A stretch of DNA of 64,000 nt from positions 3,344,001 through 3,408,000 of the forward strand of contig NZ_CP079801.1 in assembly GCF_021545785.1 (NCBI RefSeq), written 5' to 3'. Within the stretch, counting starts at the first letter, position 1, and each line of letters opens with the position of its first letter. Position numbers and translations under genes: made by a program. The notes under the pieces were generated by a model. The model did no database searches. It saw nothing but the letters and a program-made list of their open reading frames with translations, and had not been told where the DNA came from. This document shows positions 49,969 through 58,192 of the stretch, in pieces. This stretch comes from Halopseudomonas maritima (GTDB lineage: Bacteria; Pseudomonadota; Gammaproteobacteria; Pseudomonadales; Pseudomonadaceae).

Positions 49969-51810
49969 TCAGCTCCGCTGTTTAGCCTGCTCGATCATGT
50001 CGGCGACGCTGCGTGCCTCGATACGGTCGGTGTCGAACAGGTTTTCCAGGTCGGCGCGGGCCTGACGGGCGGTCTGCATCACGGCTGCTGCATCGTCATA
50101 GACGGCGTGCTGGGCCGCCAGTACCTGCTCGTCGTGCCTGCGGAAGCGCGAGAGGCGCGAGTCGGCCTGCTCATCACTCAGCCCCAGGCCGGTCAGAATC
50201 TGCCTGCTCATCTCCAGGCTGGAGTGAAAGGTTTCGCGTACTGCCAACACGTTCAGGTCAATCAGCTTGTGCACATGCTGGCGGTTGCGGGCACGGGCGA
50301 TGATGGTGATCTTCGGATACAGGCGGCGCACGGTTTCGGCGGTGCGCAGGGTGACGTCCGGGTCGCTGCTGGTAATGATAAAAAACTGCGCCTTGTCGAC
50401 CTGGGCCGCGCGCAGGATGTCTGGGCGTAGCGGATCGCCGTAGTAAATCGGCATGTCGGTACTGATACTGCGCGACAATTCGATACTGTCTACCGAGGTA
50501 TCCAAAGCAACGTAGGGCACGCGCTGGGCACGCAATACCCGAGCGATGATCTGACCCATACGCCCCATGCCGGAGATCACGACCCGTGGCGCGTCGGCGT
50601 CGATTTGCTGGTACTCATCGGGCACTGCGCGCGGTGCTGCCTGGTCCTTGGGCAGCAGCGCGGCCAGCAACAGAATGAGCAATGGCGTTACCGCCATCGA
50701 CAGGGTAATTGCCAGTATCAGCAGGTTGTTTTGGGTGGGGCTGAGCAACTGATGGGTACTGGCCAGCTGAAACACCACAAAGGCAAATTCGCCGCCAGCG
50801 GCCAGCACCAGGCCCAGTCGCAGCGCGCTGTGTCGCCCCAGGCCACCGGCCAAACGGCCGGTCAGGTAGATGAGCGGCAGTTTCAGCGCAAGGATCAACG
50901 CGGTCAACAAGGCGACGGACAAGGGGCTGCTTTGCAGCAGCGAAATGTCGGCCCGCATGCCTACGGTGATAAAGAACAGCCCCAACAGCAGCCCCTTGAA
51001 GGGTTCGATCTGCGATTCCAGCTCATGGCGGTACTCCGAGTCGGCCAGCAGCAGACCGGCCAAAAAGGCGCCGAGGGCCATGGAGACGCCCACCGACTCC
51101 ATTAGCCAGGCCGTGCCGATCACCACCAGCAGGGCCGTGGCGGTGGAGACTTCCTGCAGCCCGGTACGGGCCACTACGCGGAACACCGGGCGCAGCAGGT
51201 AACGGCCGCCAACAATGATCACGGCAATGCTGCCGAGCACCTTGATGGTCTGCAGCAGCAGGCTGCTTTCGCCGCTGCTGTCGGGCTGAACGCCGAGCAG
51301 CGGGATGAGGGCGATCAGCGGAATGGCGGCCATATCCTGAAACAGCAGCACGGCGAATGCCTGGCGGCCGTGGGCGCTGGTCAGCTCGCGGCGCTCGGCC
51401 AGCAGCTGCAGGCCGAAGGCGGTGGATGACAGCGCCAGGCCCAGACCCAGCACCAGTGCAGTGGCCGGCGGCTGTTCGAATAGCAGCAGGGCCAGCAGGC
51501 CGATGACGGTGGCGCACAGACCGACCTGTAGCGAACCGGTGCCGAACACCGCGCGGCGCATTACCCACAGCCGGCGCGGCGACAACTCCAGGCCGATGAT
51601 GAACAGCAGCAGCACTACTCCGAGCTCTGACACATGGCTGATGTCTTCCGGGTGTGGTACCAGGTCCAGCGCCCCGGGGCCAATGATCACACCTGCGGCC
51701 AGATAGCCGATCACTGCGCCCATCCGCAGGCGCTTGGCCAGCGGCACGGCGATGACGGTGGCGAGCAATAGAACGACGATAAGCTGAAGGACGCTGCCGG
51801 AAGGGTTCAT
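49969..51810 (-). CDS. Kef-type monovalent cation:proton antiporter
   Basis: A 613-residue CPA2 antiporter. The N-terminal 380 or so residues form about twelve helices (GYLAAGVIIGPGALDLV, LGVVLLLFIIGLELSPRRLW), then a linker and a TrkA-N (RCK) domain with PRVVISGMGRMGQIIARVL, the NAD-binding GxGxxG, and VRETFHSSLEMSRQIL near the C-terminus. It is close to KefB/KefC, which release potassium or sodium in exchange for protons under electrophile stress, gated by glutathione. The ATG at 51810 starts the first helix at the normal distance, though its Shine-Dalgarno is poor; the longer frame to 51996 is unlikely. No kefF/kefG partner is adjacent, but a flavodoxin-fold gene is at 53597. Confidence 0.88.
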   Translation of the reverse strand: MNPSGSVLQLIVVLLLATVIAVPLAKRLRMGAVIGYLAAGVIIGPGALDLVPHPEDISHVSELGVVLLLFIIGLELSPRRLWVMRRAVFGTGSLQVGLCATVIGLLALLLFEQPPATALVLGLGLALSSTAFGLQLLAERRELTSAHGRQAFAVLLFQDMAAIPLIALIPLLGVQPDSSGESSLLLQTIKVLGSIAVIIVGGRYLLRPVFRVVARTGLQEVSTATALLVVIGTAWLMESVGVSMALGAFLAGLLLADSEYRHELESQIEPFKGLLLGLFFITVGMRADISLLQSSPLSVALLTALILALKLPLIYLTGRLAGGLGRHSALRLGLVLAAGGEFAFVVFQLASTHQLLSPTQNNLLILAITLSMAVTPLLILLLAALLPKDQAAPRAVPDEYQQIDADAPRVVISGMGRMGQIIARVLRAQRVPYVALDTSVDSIELSRSISTDMPIYYGDPLRPDILRAAQVDKAQFFIITSSDPDVTLRTAETVRRLYPKITIIARARNRQHVHKLIDLNVLAVRETFHSSLEMSRQILTGLGLSDEQADSRLSRFRRHDEQVLAAQHAVYDDAAAVMQTARQARADLENLFDTDRIEARSVADMIEQAKQRS

Positions 51811-51945
51811 ATGCGGAGGTACCTGAATAGCGGGAAACGACAACCCCAGTTTAAGTGACGGTGCTGACGCCGTGGCGGAAAATTTGCCGCGCTGCTGGGC
51901 AAAGCTGCTACTGTGCCGCGGACAGGACAGGGTGGGAGTATCGCG

Positions 51946-52758
51946 GTGACCGAATGGCGAGGCTATCTGCAGCAAATGGGGTGGTGGCTGGCCCACCGCC
52001 TTGGGCGCGAGCCTGAACGCTTGCTGGCGCGTGAACAGGATGCGCTGGGTGAGTTGCGGGTAACGCAGGCGGGCGAGTTACGTTACCTCTACTTTGGGGC
52101 GGAGACTGAACAGAGCTGCGCGCTGATTGGCGACCCCGCCTGGCTGGAGTACGACTACACCCGCGCGATGCTGCTGGCGGGCTTCTGGCTGCCGCAGATT
52201 GAGCGGGCACTGGCGCTGGGGTTGGGGGCAGGCAGCCTGGTCAGTGCGGTGCTGCAGCATCTGCAACCGAAGCAGATACGTGCGGTCGAGCTCCGCCCCG
52301 CGGTGGTGGCGCTGGCCCGGCGCTGGTTTGCCCTGCCGGAGGTGCCCGAACTGCAGGTGGTGGTGGCAAGCGCCGAGCAGTACATGGCGTCACTGACCGA
52401 GCCGGTGGACCTGCTGATGCTCGATTTATACCTGGAAGACGGTATTGCCGGCGCCCAACTGCATATGGACTTTTTGCAGCAGTGCCACGCGGCGCTACGC
52501 CCTGGCGGACTGATGGTGGTCAATCAGTGGCAGCAGGGCAGTAGCGGCAAGCCCTACGCCGTCCACCGTCTGCGCGAGCTGTTCGGCGAGCGCTACCTGC
52601 AGGTGGAAGTGGTGGAGGGCAACATCATCCTGTTTATTCCCCAGAGCGGTGAGTTGTCTCTGGACCGCCAGGCCATGAACGTCTGGGCCGACCGCCTTGC
52701 TCCACAACTGGGCTACAGCCTGCGCCCTTACATCGAGGTGATGCGGCGGGCGGGGTAG
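51946..52758 (+). CDS. Spermidine synthase-like SAM-dependent methyltransferase
   Basis: 270 residues with the Rossmann core of spermidine-synthase-like proteins: LALGLGAGSLVSAVLQHL (nucleotide loop), IRAVELRPAVVALARRWF (acidic residue after strand 2), DLLMLDLYLEDG and LRPGGLMVVNQWQ. The polyamine-synthase gate motif is not obvious, so polyamine synthesis is doubtful; a methyltransferase or aminopropyltransferase relative is safer. I chose the GTG at 51946, with GGGAG seven bases ahead. Its stop codon (TAG, 52756-52758) contains the TA at the left end of the MITE, so the element seems to have inserted at this stop codon and preserved it. Confidence 0.78.
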   Translation: MTEWRGYLQQMGWWLAHRLGREPERLLAREQDALGELRVTQAGELRYLYFGAETEQSCALIGDPAWLEYDYTRAMLLAGFWLPQIERALALGLGAGSLVSAVLQHLQPKQIRAVELRPAVVALARRWFALPEVPELQVVVASAEQYMASLTEPVDLLMLDLYLEDGIAGAQLHMDFLQQCHAALRPGGLMVVNQWQQGSSGKPYAVHRLRELFGERYLQVEVVEGNIILFIPQSGELSLDRQAMNVWADRLAPQLGYSLRPYIEVMRRAG

Positions 52759-53103
52759 GGTCTGTTGACGTTTCGTTCACCCGCCTGCCGGAGGCCATTT
52801 TTCGGCCAGGCAAGGCGGAGGGAACGCTGTGTGGTCGCCCCACATAAGCGACCGGCAACGCAGCATGGCCGAAAAATGGCCCCGGCCCTGCGGGTGGGGC
52901 CGCCGAGGTTGCGCCTGTAACGCCGCCACTCGGCGTCGCTCGTCGCTCACGTGGAATGACCACAAAACGCCGGGAGCGTTTTTGTGCGCCAGCCCCGAAG
53001 GGGTGAAGCGCAGGGATGCGCTGAACACCCTACGCTTCTCGCTCCTTGATTGGCGGCTTTACAGGCTGCAACAGGCGGGTGAACGAAACGTCAACAGACC
53101 CTA
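52756..53103. mobile_element. MITE with 32-bp perfect terminal inverted repeats and TA target duplication
   Basis: The 348-base element is bounded by identical inverted ends (52756-52787 and 53072-53103), each reading TA then GGGTCTGTTGACG and onward. The terminal TA on both sides matches the TA target-site duplication of IS630/Tc1-mariner elements. Internally, GGCCATTTTTCGGCCA (52793-52808) and TGGCCGAAAAATGGCC (52866-52881) form a second perfect inverted repeat. No transposase is encoded, so movement would need an enzyme elsewhere. It fills the gap between the convergent spermidine-synthase-like and SprT genes. Confidence 0.85.
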
Positions 53104-53108
53104 GAGCT

Positions 53109-53597
53109 TCAGACCTGCTGGCTCTTGCCGGTAAAGTGCAGCGCATCGCCGCAACGCCGGCACAGATAGCGATTGCCCTTTTTGACCAGCGCATGGCGGC
53201 GTGCGGTAAAAGGCATGTGCTCCGGGCAGGCGCAGCGATACAGGTACTGGGTGCTGCGCCTGCGGGCCACGGCGTAGTTGTGGCAACGATCAGCCGGCAG
53301 CTCAAACAGCCCGGTCATCAGCGCCTGCCATTCGCGGCCGTGCGGGCGAATGCGGTGGCCGTACAACTGATGGGCAATCAGGTGAGCCACCTCGTGCGCA
53401 ACGGTCTGCTGCAGAAAGTGCGCGCTGTTCTCCCGGTACAACTGGCCATTGAAGCGCAGCAGGTTGCGGTCAAGGTAGGCGACGCCGGCGCGCTGGCCGC
53501 GCAGATCCAGATGGATAGCGGGGCGTGCAAAGGTGCGTTGAAAATACTGTTCTGCCTTGGCGTAGCAGGCTTCGGTACGGGCGATGATACGCTCCAT
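53109..53597 (-). CDS. SprT family zinc metalloprotease
   Basis: 162 residues with the catalytic HEVAHLIAHQLYG (HExxH plus downstream His), and a C-terminal zinc ribbon made of YRCACPEHMPF and YLCRRCG cysteine pairs. SprT proteins resemble the protease domain of Spartan/SPRTN, which degrades DNA-protein crosslinks in eukaryotes; the bacterial role is unclear. Its start overlaps the stop of the flavodoxin gene by one base, so both are co-translated. The MITE ends five bases past its stop. Cytoplasmic, no signal peptide. Confidence 0.88.
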   Translation of the reverse strand: MERIIARTEACYAKAEQYFQRTFARPAIHLDLRGQRAGVAYLDRNLLRFNGQLYRENSAHFLQQTVAHEVAHLIAHQLYGHRIRPHGREWQALMTGLFELPADRCHNYAVARRRSTQYLYRCACPEHMPFTARRHALVKKGNRYLCRRCGDALHFTGKSQQV

Positions 53598-54064
53598 CAG
53601 AACACTGCGCTATCGAGTCCGGCGGCCATGTACATACCCAGCTCCTCGACCTGCTGTTCAAAGGCGTCCTGCCAGTCACCGCGCAGGGTCAGTGGCGTCT
53701 GCACCCAGTGCCAGCGCAGGCCGGTAACAATCGACTCGACCGCCCTGCGGGTGCCGGTGCCGTCCATCCCGGCGCGAATGTAGAGTGCACAGGGCAGGCC
53801 CTGTTTTTCTTCCAGCACGGGGTAGTAGCAGCGATCAAAGAAGTCCTTGAGCGCGCCGCTCATGTAGCCCAGGTTTTCGGTGGTGCCCAGGATGATGGCG
53901 TCGGCCTGCAGCACGTCCTCCGGCTGGGCCTCCAGCGGCGGCACCCAGCGGGCTTCCACGTGCTCGATATCCGGATGGCGTGCGCCGCGCAGCGCTGCCT
54001 CGGCCAGCTTGCGGGTGTTGGGCGAGGGCGCGTGCGCGACGATCAGGAGTTGTTTGGATGTCAT
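53597..54064 (-). CDS. Flavodoxin family protein/NAD(P)H-dependent oxidoreductase
   Basis: 155 residues of the flavodoxin-like fold. LLIVAHAPSPNTRKLAEA is the FMN phosphate-binding loop, and ADAIILGTTENLGYMSGALKDFFDR the isoalloxazine-binding region of the WrbA/NADPH-FMN reductase group. It is a likely FMN-dependent redox protein, coupled on both sides: two bases after the small membrane protein's stop and overlapping SprT by one base. It could supply reduced flavin or detoxify quinones; that is inference. Confidence 0.82.
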   Translation of the reverse strand: MTSKQLLIVAHAPSPNTRKLAEAALRGARHPDIEHVEARWVPPLEAQPEDVLQADAIILGTTENLGYMSGALKDFFDRCYYPVLEEKQGLPCALYIRAGMDGTGTRRAVESIVTGLRWHWVQTPLTLRGDWQDAFEQQVEELGMYMAAGLDSAVF

Positions 54065-54066
54065 GT

Positions 54067-54354
54067 CTATCGGCTATTCCACAGCCGTGCTACCGCGCGT
54101 TCGCTGCCCAGCCAGGCGACCAGCAGGCCGAGTGCCCCGAGCAGCCCGAAGACGGCCACGGGCAAGATGAAAAATGGATCGCTCCCGGCCGGCAGCAGCA
54201 GCCCCAGCGCGCTGGCCAGGGCGATAAACAGCAGACTCATGATGACCAGAATGGCGCGGCTTCTCGGCGCGTAATGGTACGGCGCGTCACCGGCTTCCAG
54301 CGGGTTGAGCAGGGGCGCGCAGAGGCGGCGTGCGTGGTCTTTAAGGGTGGCCAT
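54067..54354 (-). CDS. Small membrane protein of unknown function
   Basis: 95 residues, not recognised. The first 30 residues are hydrophilic (DHARRLCAPLLNPLEAGDAP), followed by two hydrophobic helices (AILVIMSLLFIALASALGL and FFILPVAVFGLLGALGLLV) and a short basic end. I use the ATG at 54354; its Shine-Dalgarno is weak. It is followed two bases later by the flavodoxin gene and then SprT, so the three are one transcript. Probably an inner-membrane protein; topology suggests both ends in the cytoplasm. Confidence 0.65.
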   Translation of the reverse strand: MATLKDHARRLCAPLLNPLEAGDAPYHYAPRSRAILVIMSLLFIALASALGLLLPAGSDPFFILPVAVFGLLGALGLLVAWLGSERAVARLWNSR

Positions 54355-54550
54355 GGCGGGGCGAGATTCCTGTCTGCGAATGTCGGCCAGTGTAGCGTCA
54401 TATGCCCGGTGTTTTGAAGGCACACAAGCCGGGCTGGTCAGTGCGACCCGGTTTGCGGTAGGGTGTTTACAGCTGAATATAAATAGTGCACATCAATTTA
54501 CGCCCCCCAAACCCTGCCTGGACCCGACGCCACCAAGGAGACTCGGTTCC

Positions 54551-55870
54551 ATGCTTCGACTTGTAGTACCCATTGCGGCCCTGCTGTGCGGCATCGCTCT
54601 GTTGCTGCTGGGTACCGGCCTGCTCAATACGCTGCTTGCCCTGCGCGGCAGTGCCGAAGGCTTCAGCGACCAGACACTCGGTCTGCTGGGCTCCGCCTAC
54701 TTTGCCGGTTTTATTCTCGGTACCTGGTTATGTCCGCGGTTGATTCGCCGCATGGGGCATGTGCGTGCCTTTACCTTTCTTGCTGCAGCCGAGGCTGCCT
54801 GCGTGCTGATCCATCTGCTGTGGATGTTGCCTGGCGTCTGGTTGCTGCTGCGGGTGATGACCGGGGTGGCGCTGGTCGGTATTTACACCGTGATTGAAAG
54901 CTGGCTTAACACCCAGGCGCCCCCGGAGCGACGCGGACAGGTGTTCGCCTGCTACATGGCGATCAACCTGGGCTCGCTGGCGCTGGCCCAGCAACTGCTG
55001 AACTGGGACAGCCCGCTCAACTTCACGCTGTTTGTGATTGCCGCGATGCTGGTGGTGCTGGCGGTGATGCCGGTATCGGCCACCCGCCTGTCGCAGCCGG
55101 TGATCACCGATACCCCTGCCTTGTCGCTGCGCCGTCTCTGGGAAGCCGCGCCGGTGGCCTGTGCCGGGGCCTTGTTGTCTGGCTTGGGCATGGGCGGCTT
55201 CTGGGGGCTTGGTGCGGTTTACGCCACACGTATGGGCATGGACACCGCGCAGGTTGCCGGGTTTGTGTCGTTGGTGATTGTTGCCGGTGCGCTGGCCCAA
55301 TGGCCGATGGGGCGGTTGTCGGACAGCATCGATCGGCGCCGTGCGCTAGTGATTATCGCCGGCAGCGCTGCGCTGGGCGGCCTGCTGATGGCGGCGCTCG
55401 GCCCGTTCGGACTGTGGCTGCTGCTGGGTGCAGCCGTGTTTGGCGCCGGCTCCTTCTCGGTCTATCCGGCCGTGGTGGCGCACCTGATCGATCATTTACA
55501 CCAGGAAGATATTCTCTCGGGTAACGCGGCGCTGCTGATGCTGCACGGCGTTGGGGCAGCGATAGGACCGGCGTTGGCTGGCCTGCTGATGGGCGCGAGG
55601 CCCGTCGCGCTGCCGCTGTTCTTTGCGTTGATGTTTGCGCTGTGTGCCCTTTATGCCGGCTGGCAGTTGCGGGCCGGCCGTGACCGTATTGTCGATGGCG
55701 CCGCCCATCAAGTGCCCATGGTGCGTACCTCCACCGCTGTGCTGGAGATGATGCTGGAGGAGGCGGGCGGCGATGAGCCTGCTGCCGCTGCGCGCACCGA
55801 TGGGCTCGCCGCTGAAACCGAGCTGGCGCCCGACACCGATTCCGATGCAACAGGGAGACCTCAATCATGA
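54551..55870 (+). CDS. MFS transporter (YcaD-like), coupled to the glucosylglycerol enzyme
   Basis: 439 residues with about twelve helices. GTWLCPRLIRRMGHVRAF is the conserved loop between helices 2 and 3, and VIESWLN and MGRLSDSIDRRRALV repeat the motif in the second half, as in the YcaD group. The C-terminal 60 residues are acidic and hydrophilic. I chose the ATG at 54551 (AAGGAG ten bases upstream) over the longer frame. The gene's stop overlaps the start of the next gene (ATGA), so the transporter and glucosylglycerol-phosphate synthase/phosphatase are co-translated; it may export or recover the compatible solute or a precursor. That link is inferred from the overlap alone. Confidence 0.85.
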   Translation: MLRLVVPIAALLCGIALLLLGTGLLNTLLALRGSAEGFSDQTLGLLGSAYFAGFILGTWLCPRLIRRMGHVRAFTFLAAAEAACVLIHLLWMLPGVWLLLRVMTGVALVGIYTVIESWLNTQAPPERRGQVFACYMAINLGSLALAQQLLNWDSPLNFTLFVIAAMLVVLAVMPVSATRLSQPVITDTPALSLRRLWEAAPVACAGALLSGLGMGGFWGLGAVYATRMGMDTAQVAGFVSLVIVAGALAQWPMGRLSDSIDRRRALVIIAGSAALGGLLMAALGPFGLWLLLGAAVFGAGSFSVYPAVVAHLIDHLHQEDILSGNAALLMLHGVGAAIGPALAGLLMGARPVALPLFFALMFALCALYAGWQLRAGRDRIVDGAAHQVPMVRTSTAVLEMMLEEAGGDEPAAAARTDGLAAETELAPDTDSDATGRPQS

Positions 55871-58131
55871 TGTTGGCTACTGACCTGGATGGAACCTTTC
55901 TCGCTGGCGACCCGGACAATCGTCAGCGCCTTTACCAACTGATCAGCGCGCACCCGGGCATCACCCTAGTGTTTGTCACCGGCCGCGGCCTTGAAGTGGT
56001 GGTGCCGTTGCTCTCGGACCCGGCGATCCCGCAGCCCGATTACATCATTTGTGACGTGGGCGCGACCGTGGTGGATGGCAAGACCCTGCAGCCGGTCTAC
56101 CCGGTGCAGAGCGAGATTGATGCGCGCTGGCCGGGCGAGCAGCTTATTCTGCAGAAGCTGGCCGCCTTTCCCGGGCTGGAGCGTCAGCAGGTGCCGCAGC
56201 AGCGCCGCTGTTCCTGGTTCTGTGAACCGGATGCGGTAACCGACGAGCTGCGCGCGGCTGTCGAGGCGCTGGATTGCGACCTGCTGTTTTCCGCCGGCAT
56301 GTACCTGGACTGCCTGCCCCGTGGCGTCAACAAGGGCAGTACCCTGCAGCGTCTGGTCGAACATCTGGATGAGTCGCTGGACGATGTGCTGGTAGCGGGC
56401 GACACCCTGAATGACCTGTCGATGTATGAGCAGGGTTTCAAGGGCGTGTGCGTCGGTGAGTCGGAGGCCGCCTTGCTGGAGGCCACCGCTGACCGCGCCA
56501 AGGTACTGCACGCACGCCTGAGCGGCTGCGGCGGGATTCTAGAGGCGATATCGCATTTCGGCTTTCTCGGCCCGCTGGGCGTGGACTCGGAGCTGCGCGA
56601 CCTGCAGATCAAGGGCAAGGCGGACCTGGTGATGGTGTATCACCGCCTGCCATACGAGGAGGTGGAGCAAGGCGGCAAGGTGATACGCCGTCCGCCGTCC
56701 TCGCCCAACGGGATTCTGCCGACGCTGCTGAGCTTTTTTGCTGGCGATCAGCAGGGTTCCTGGGTGGCCTGGTCGATCCATGACCCGCGCCGGCGCGAAG
56801 GCTTTGAGGTGCACACCAAGGTGGATGCCGAGCGCTACCCTAATCTGGTCGCCGCGCGGGTGGCGCTGACCAAGGACGACGTCGACGTGTTCTATAAGCG
56901 CTTCTCCAAGGAAGCCTTTTGGCCGACCCTACATACCTTCTGGGAGCGCGCCGTGTTCCGCGAGGAGGACTGGGCGGTATTTCTCAAGGTCAATCGCCTG
57001 TTTGCCGAGCGTACGGCCGCCGAGGCAGCGCAGGGCGCGGTGGTCTGGCTGCACGACTACAACCTGTGGATGGTGCCGGCGTTCTTGCGACCGCTGCGTC
57101 CGGATCTGAATATCGCCTTCTTCCATCACACCTACTTCCCGTCGGCCGACGTGTTCAACGTGCTGCCCTGGCGCCGCGAAATCATCGGCAGCCTGCTGCA
57201 GTGCGATTACATCGGCTTTCATATTCCCCGTCAGGCCGAGAACTTTGTTGATGTGGTACGCGGTGTCGCGCCGCTGGAGGTGCTGGAAGAGACCGGCTGT
57301 GCGCCGCGCTATCTGACCTACGGTTGCGCGGTAGGGCTGGATCGGATGGCCACGCGCATCAAGGTGCACGGCCGTGAGATCGGTCTGGGCGCGCACCCGG
57401 TCGGGCTGGATGTTGACCGAGTGCAACAGGTGCTCGACAGCGATGTGTGTCAGGAGCAGATCAGCCTGCTGCGCAAGGAGCTGGAAGGTATCCGCGTGGT
57501 GCTGTCGGTCGAGCGGTTGGATTACACCAAGGGCACCTACGCCAAGCTGCTGGCCTTTGAGGCGCTGCTGGAGGCGCATCCGGAGCTGATCGGCAGGGTC
57601 AGCCTGATCACCATCTGCGTGCCTGCAGCCCGCGAGATGACCATTTACGCCGAGCTGCTGGGGCAGATCGAGCAGGCGGTAGGGCGTATCAACGGACGGT
57701 TCTCGCGGGTGGGCTGGACGCCGGTACAGTTCTTCTACCGCGCCGTGCCCTTCAACCAGTTGGTGGCCTATTACCTGATGGCGGATGTGATGTGGATTAC
57801 CCCGCTGCGTGACGGGCTGAACCTGGTTGCCAAGGAATACGTGGCAACCCAGGGGCTCTGTGGTGGCGCCGGGGTGCTGGTGCTATCGGAGTTTGCCGGT
57901 GCCGCCGCCGAGCTGCACGGAGCGCTGTTGACCAACCCGCATGATCCGCATGATCTGCGCGATGGTCTTTATATCGGGCTGACGCTGGGCAGGGCAGAGC
58001 GCGAAGCGCGGTTGCGGGAGTTGTTCGGGATAGTGCAGCACAACGATATTCGCCGCTGGGGCGATGAGTTCTTGCAGGCGGTACGTGGGGTGCACCGTGA
58101 GGCGCTGGAGCATAGCGACGAGGTGGCCTAG
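55867..58131 (+). CDS. Fused glucosylglycerol 3-phosphate phosphatase/synthase
   Basis: 754 residues in two parts. Residues 1 to about 240 are a HAD phosphatase of the sucrose-phosphatase-like type: ATDLDGT (nucleophile Asp6), FVTGRG, and GDTLNDLSMYE. From about 255 a GT20 synthase follows: WLHDYNLWMVP, FFHHTYFPSADVFNVLPWR, SVERLDYTKGT and DGLNLVAKEYVATQ, close to trehalose-6-phosphate synthase but of the glucosylglycerol-phosphate type. Such bifunctional GgpPS enzymes are known in halotolerant pseudomonads, where they make the compatible solute glucosylglycerol from ADP-glucose and glycerol 3-phosphate. Separate cyanobacterial GgpS has only the second part. Trehalose synthesis is the main alternative. 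Confidence 0.85.
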   Translation: MMLATDLDGTFLAGDPDNRQRLYQLISAHPGITLVFVTGRGLEVVVPLLSDPAIPQPDYIICDVGATVVDGKTLQPVYPVQSEIDARWPGEQLILQKLAAFPGLERQQVPQQRRCSWFCEPDAVTDELRAAVEALDCDLLFSAGMYLDCLPRGVNKGSTLQRLVEHLDESLDDVLVAGDTLNDLSMYEQGFKGVCVGESEAALLEATADRAKVLHARLSGCGGILEAISHFGFLGPLGVDSELRDLQIKGKADLVMVYHRLPYEEVEQGGKVIRRPPSSPNGILPTLLSFFAGDQQGSWVAWSIHDPRRREGFEVHTKVDAERYPNLVAARVALTKDDVDVFYKRFSKEAFWPTLHTFWERAVFREEDWAVFLKVNRLFAERTAAEAAQGAVVWLHDYNLWMVPAFLRPLRPDLNIAFFHHTYFPSADVFNVLPWRREIIGSLLQCDYIGFHIPRQAENFVDVVRGVAPLEVLEETGCAPRYLTYGCAVGLDRMATRIKVHGREIGLGAHPVGLDVDRVQQVLDSDVCQEQISLLRKELEGIRVVLSVERLDYTKGTYAKLLAFEALLEAHPELIGRVSLITICVPAAREMTIYAELLGQIEQAVGRINGRFSRVGWTPVQFFYRAVPFNQLVAYYLMADVMWITPLRDGLNLVAKEYVATQGLCGGAGVLVLSEFAGAAAELHGALLTNPHDPHDLRDGLYIGLTLGRAEREARLRELFGIVQHNDIRRWGDEFLQAVRGVHREALEHSDEVA

Positions 58132-58144
58132 CCGCAAATGAACA

Positions 58145-58166
58145 GGGCCGGCCAAGTGGCCGGCCC
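58145..58166. terminator. GC-rich hairpin between convergent genes
   Basis: GGGCCGGCCA and TGGCCGGCCC pair around AG, 13 bases after the glucosylglycerol enzyme gene. No T-tract follows, so termination is uncertain. Confidence 0.5.
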
Positions 58167-58192
58167 CGTGGGCCAACAACGCGTCAGCGGTG

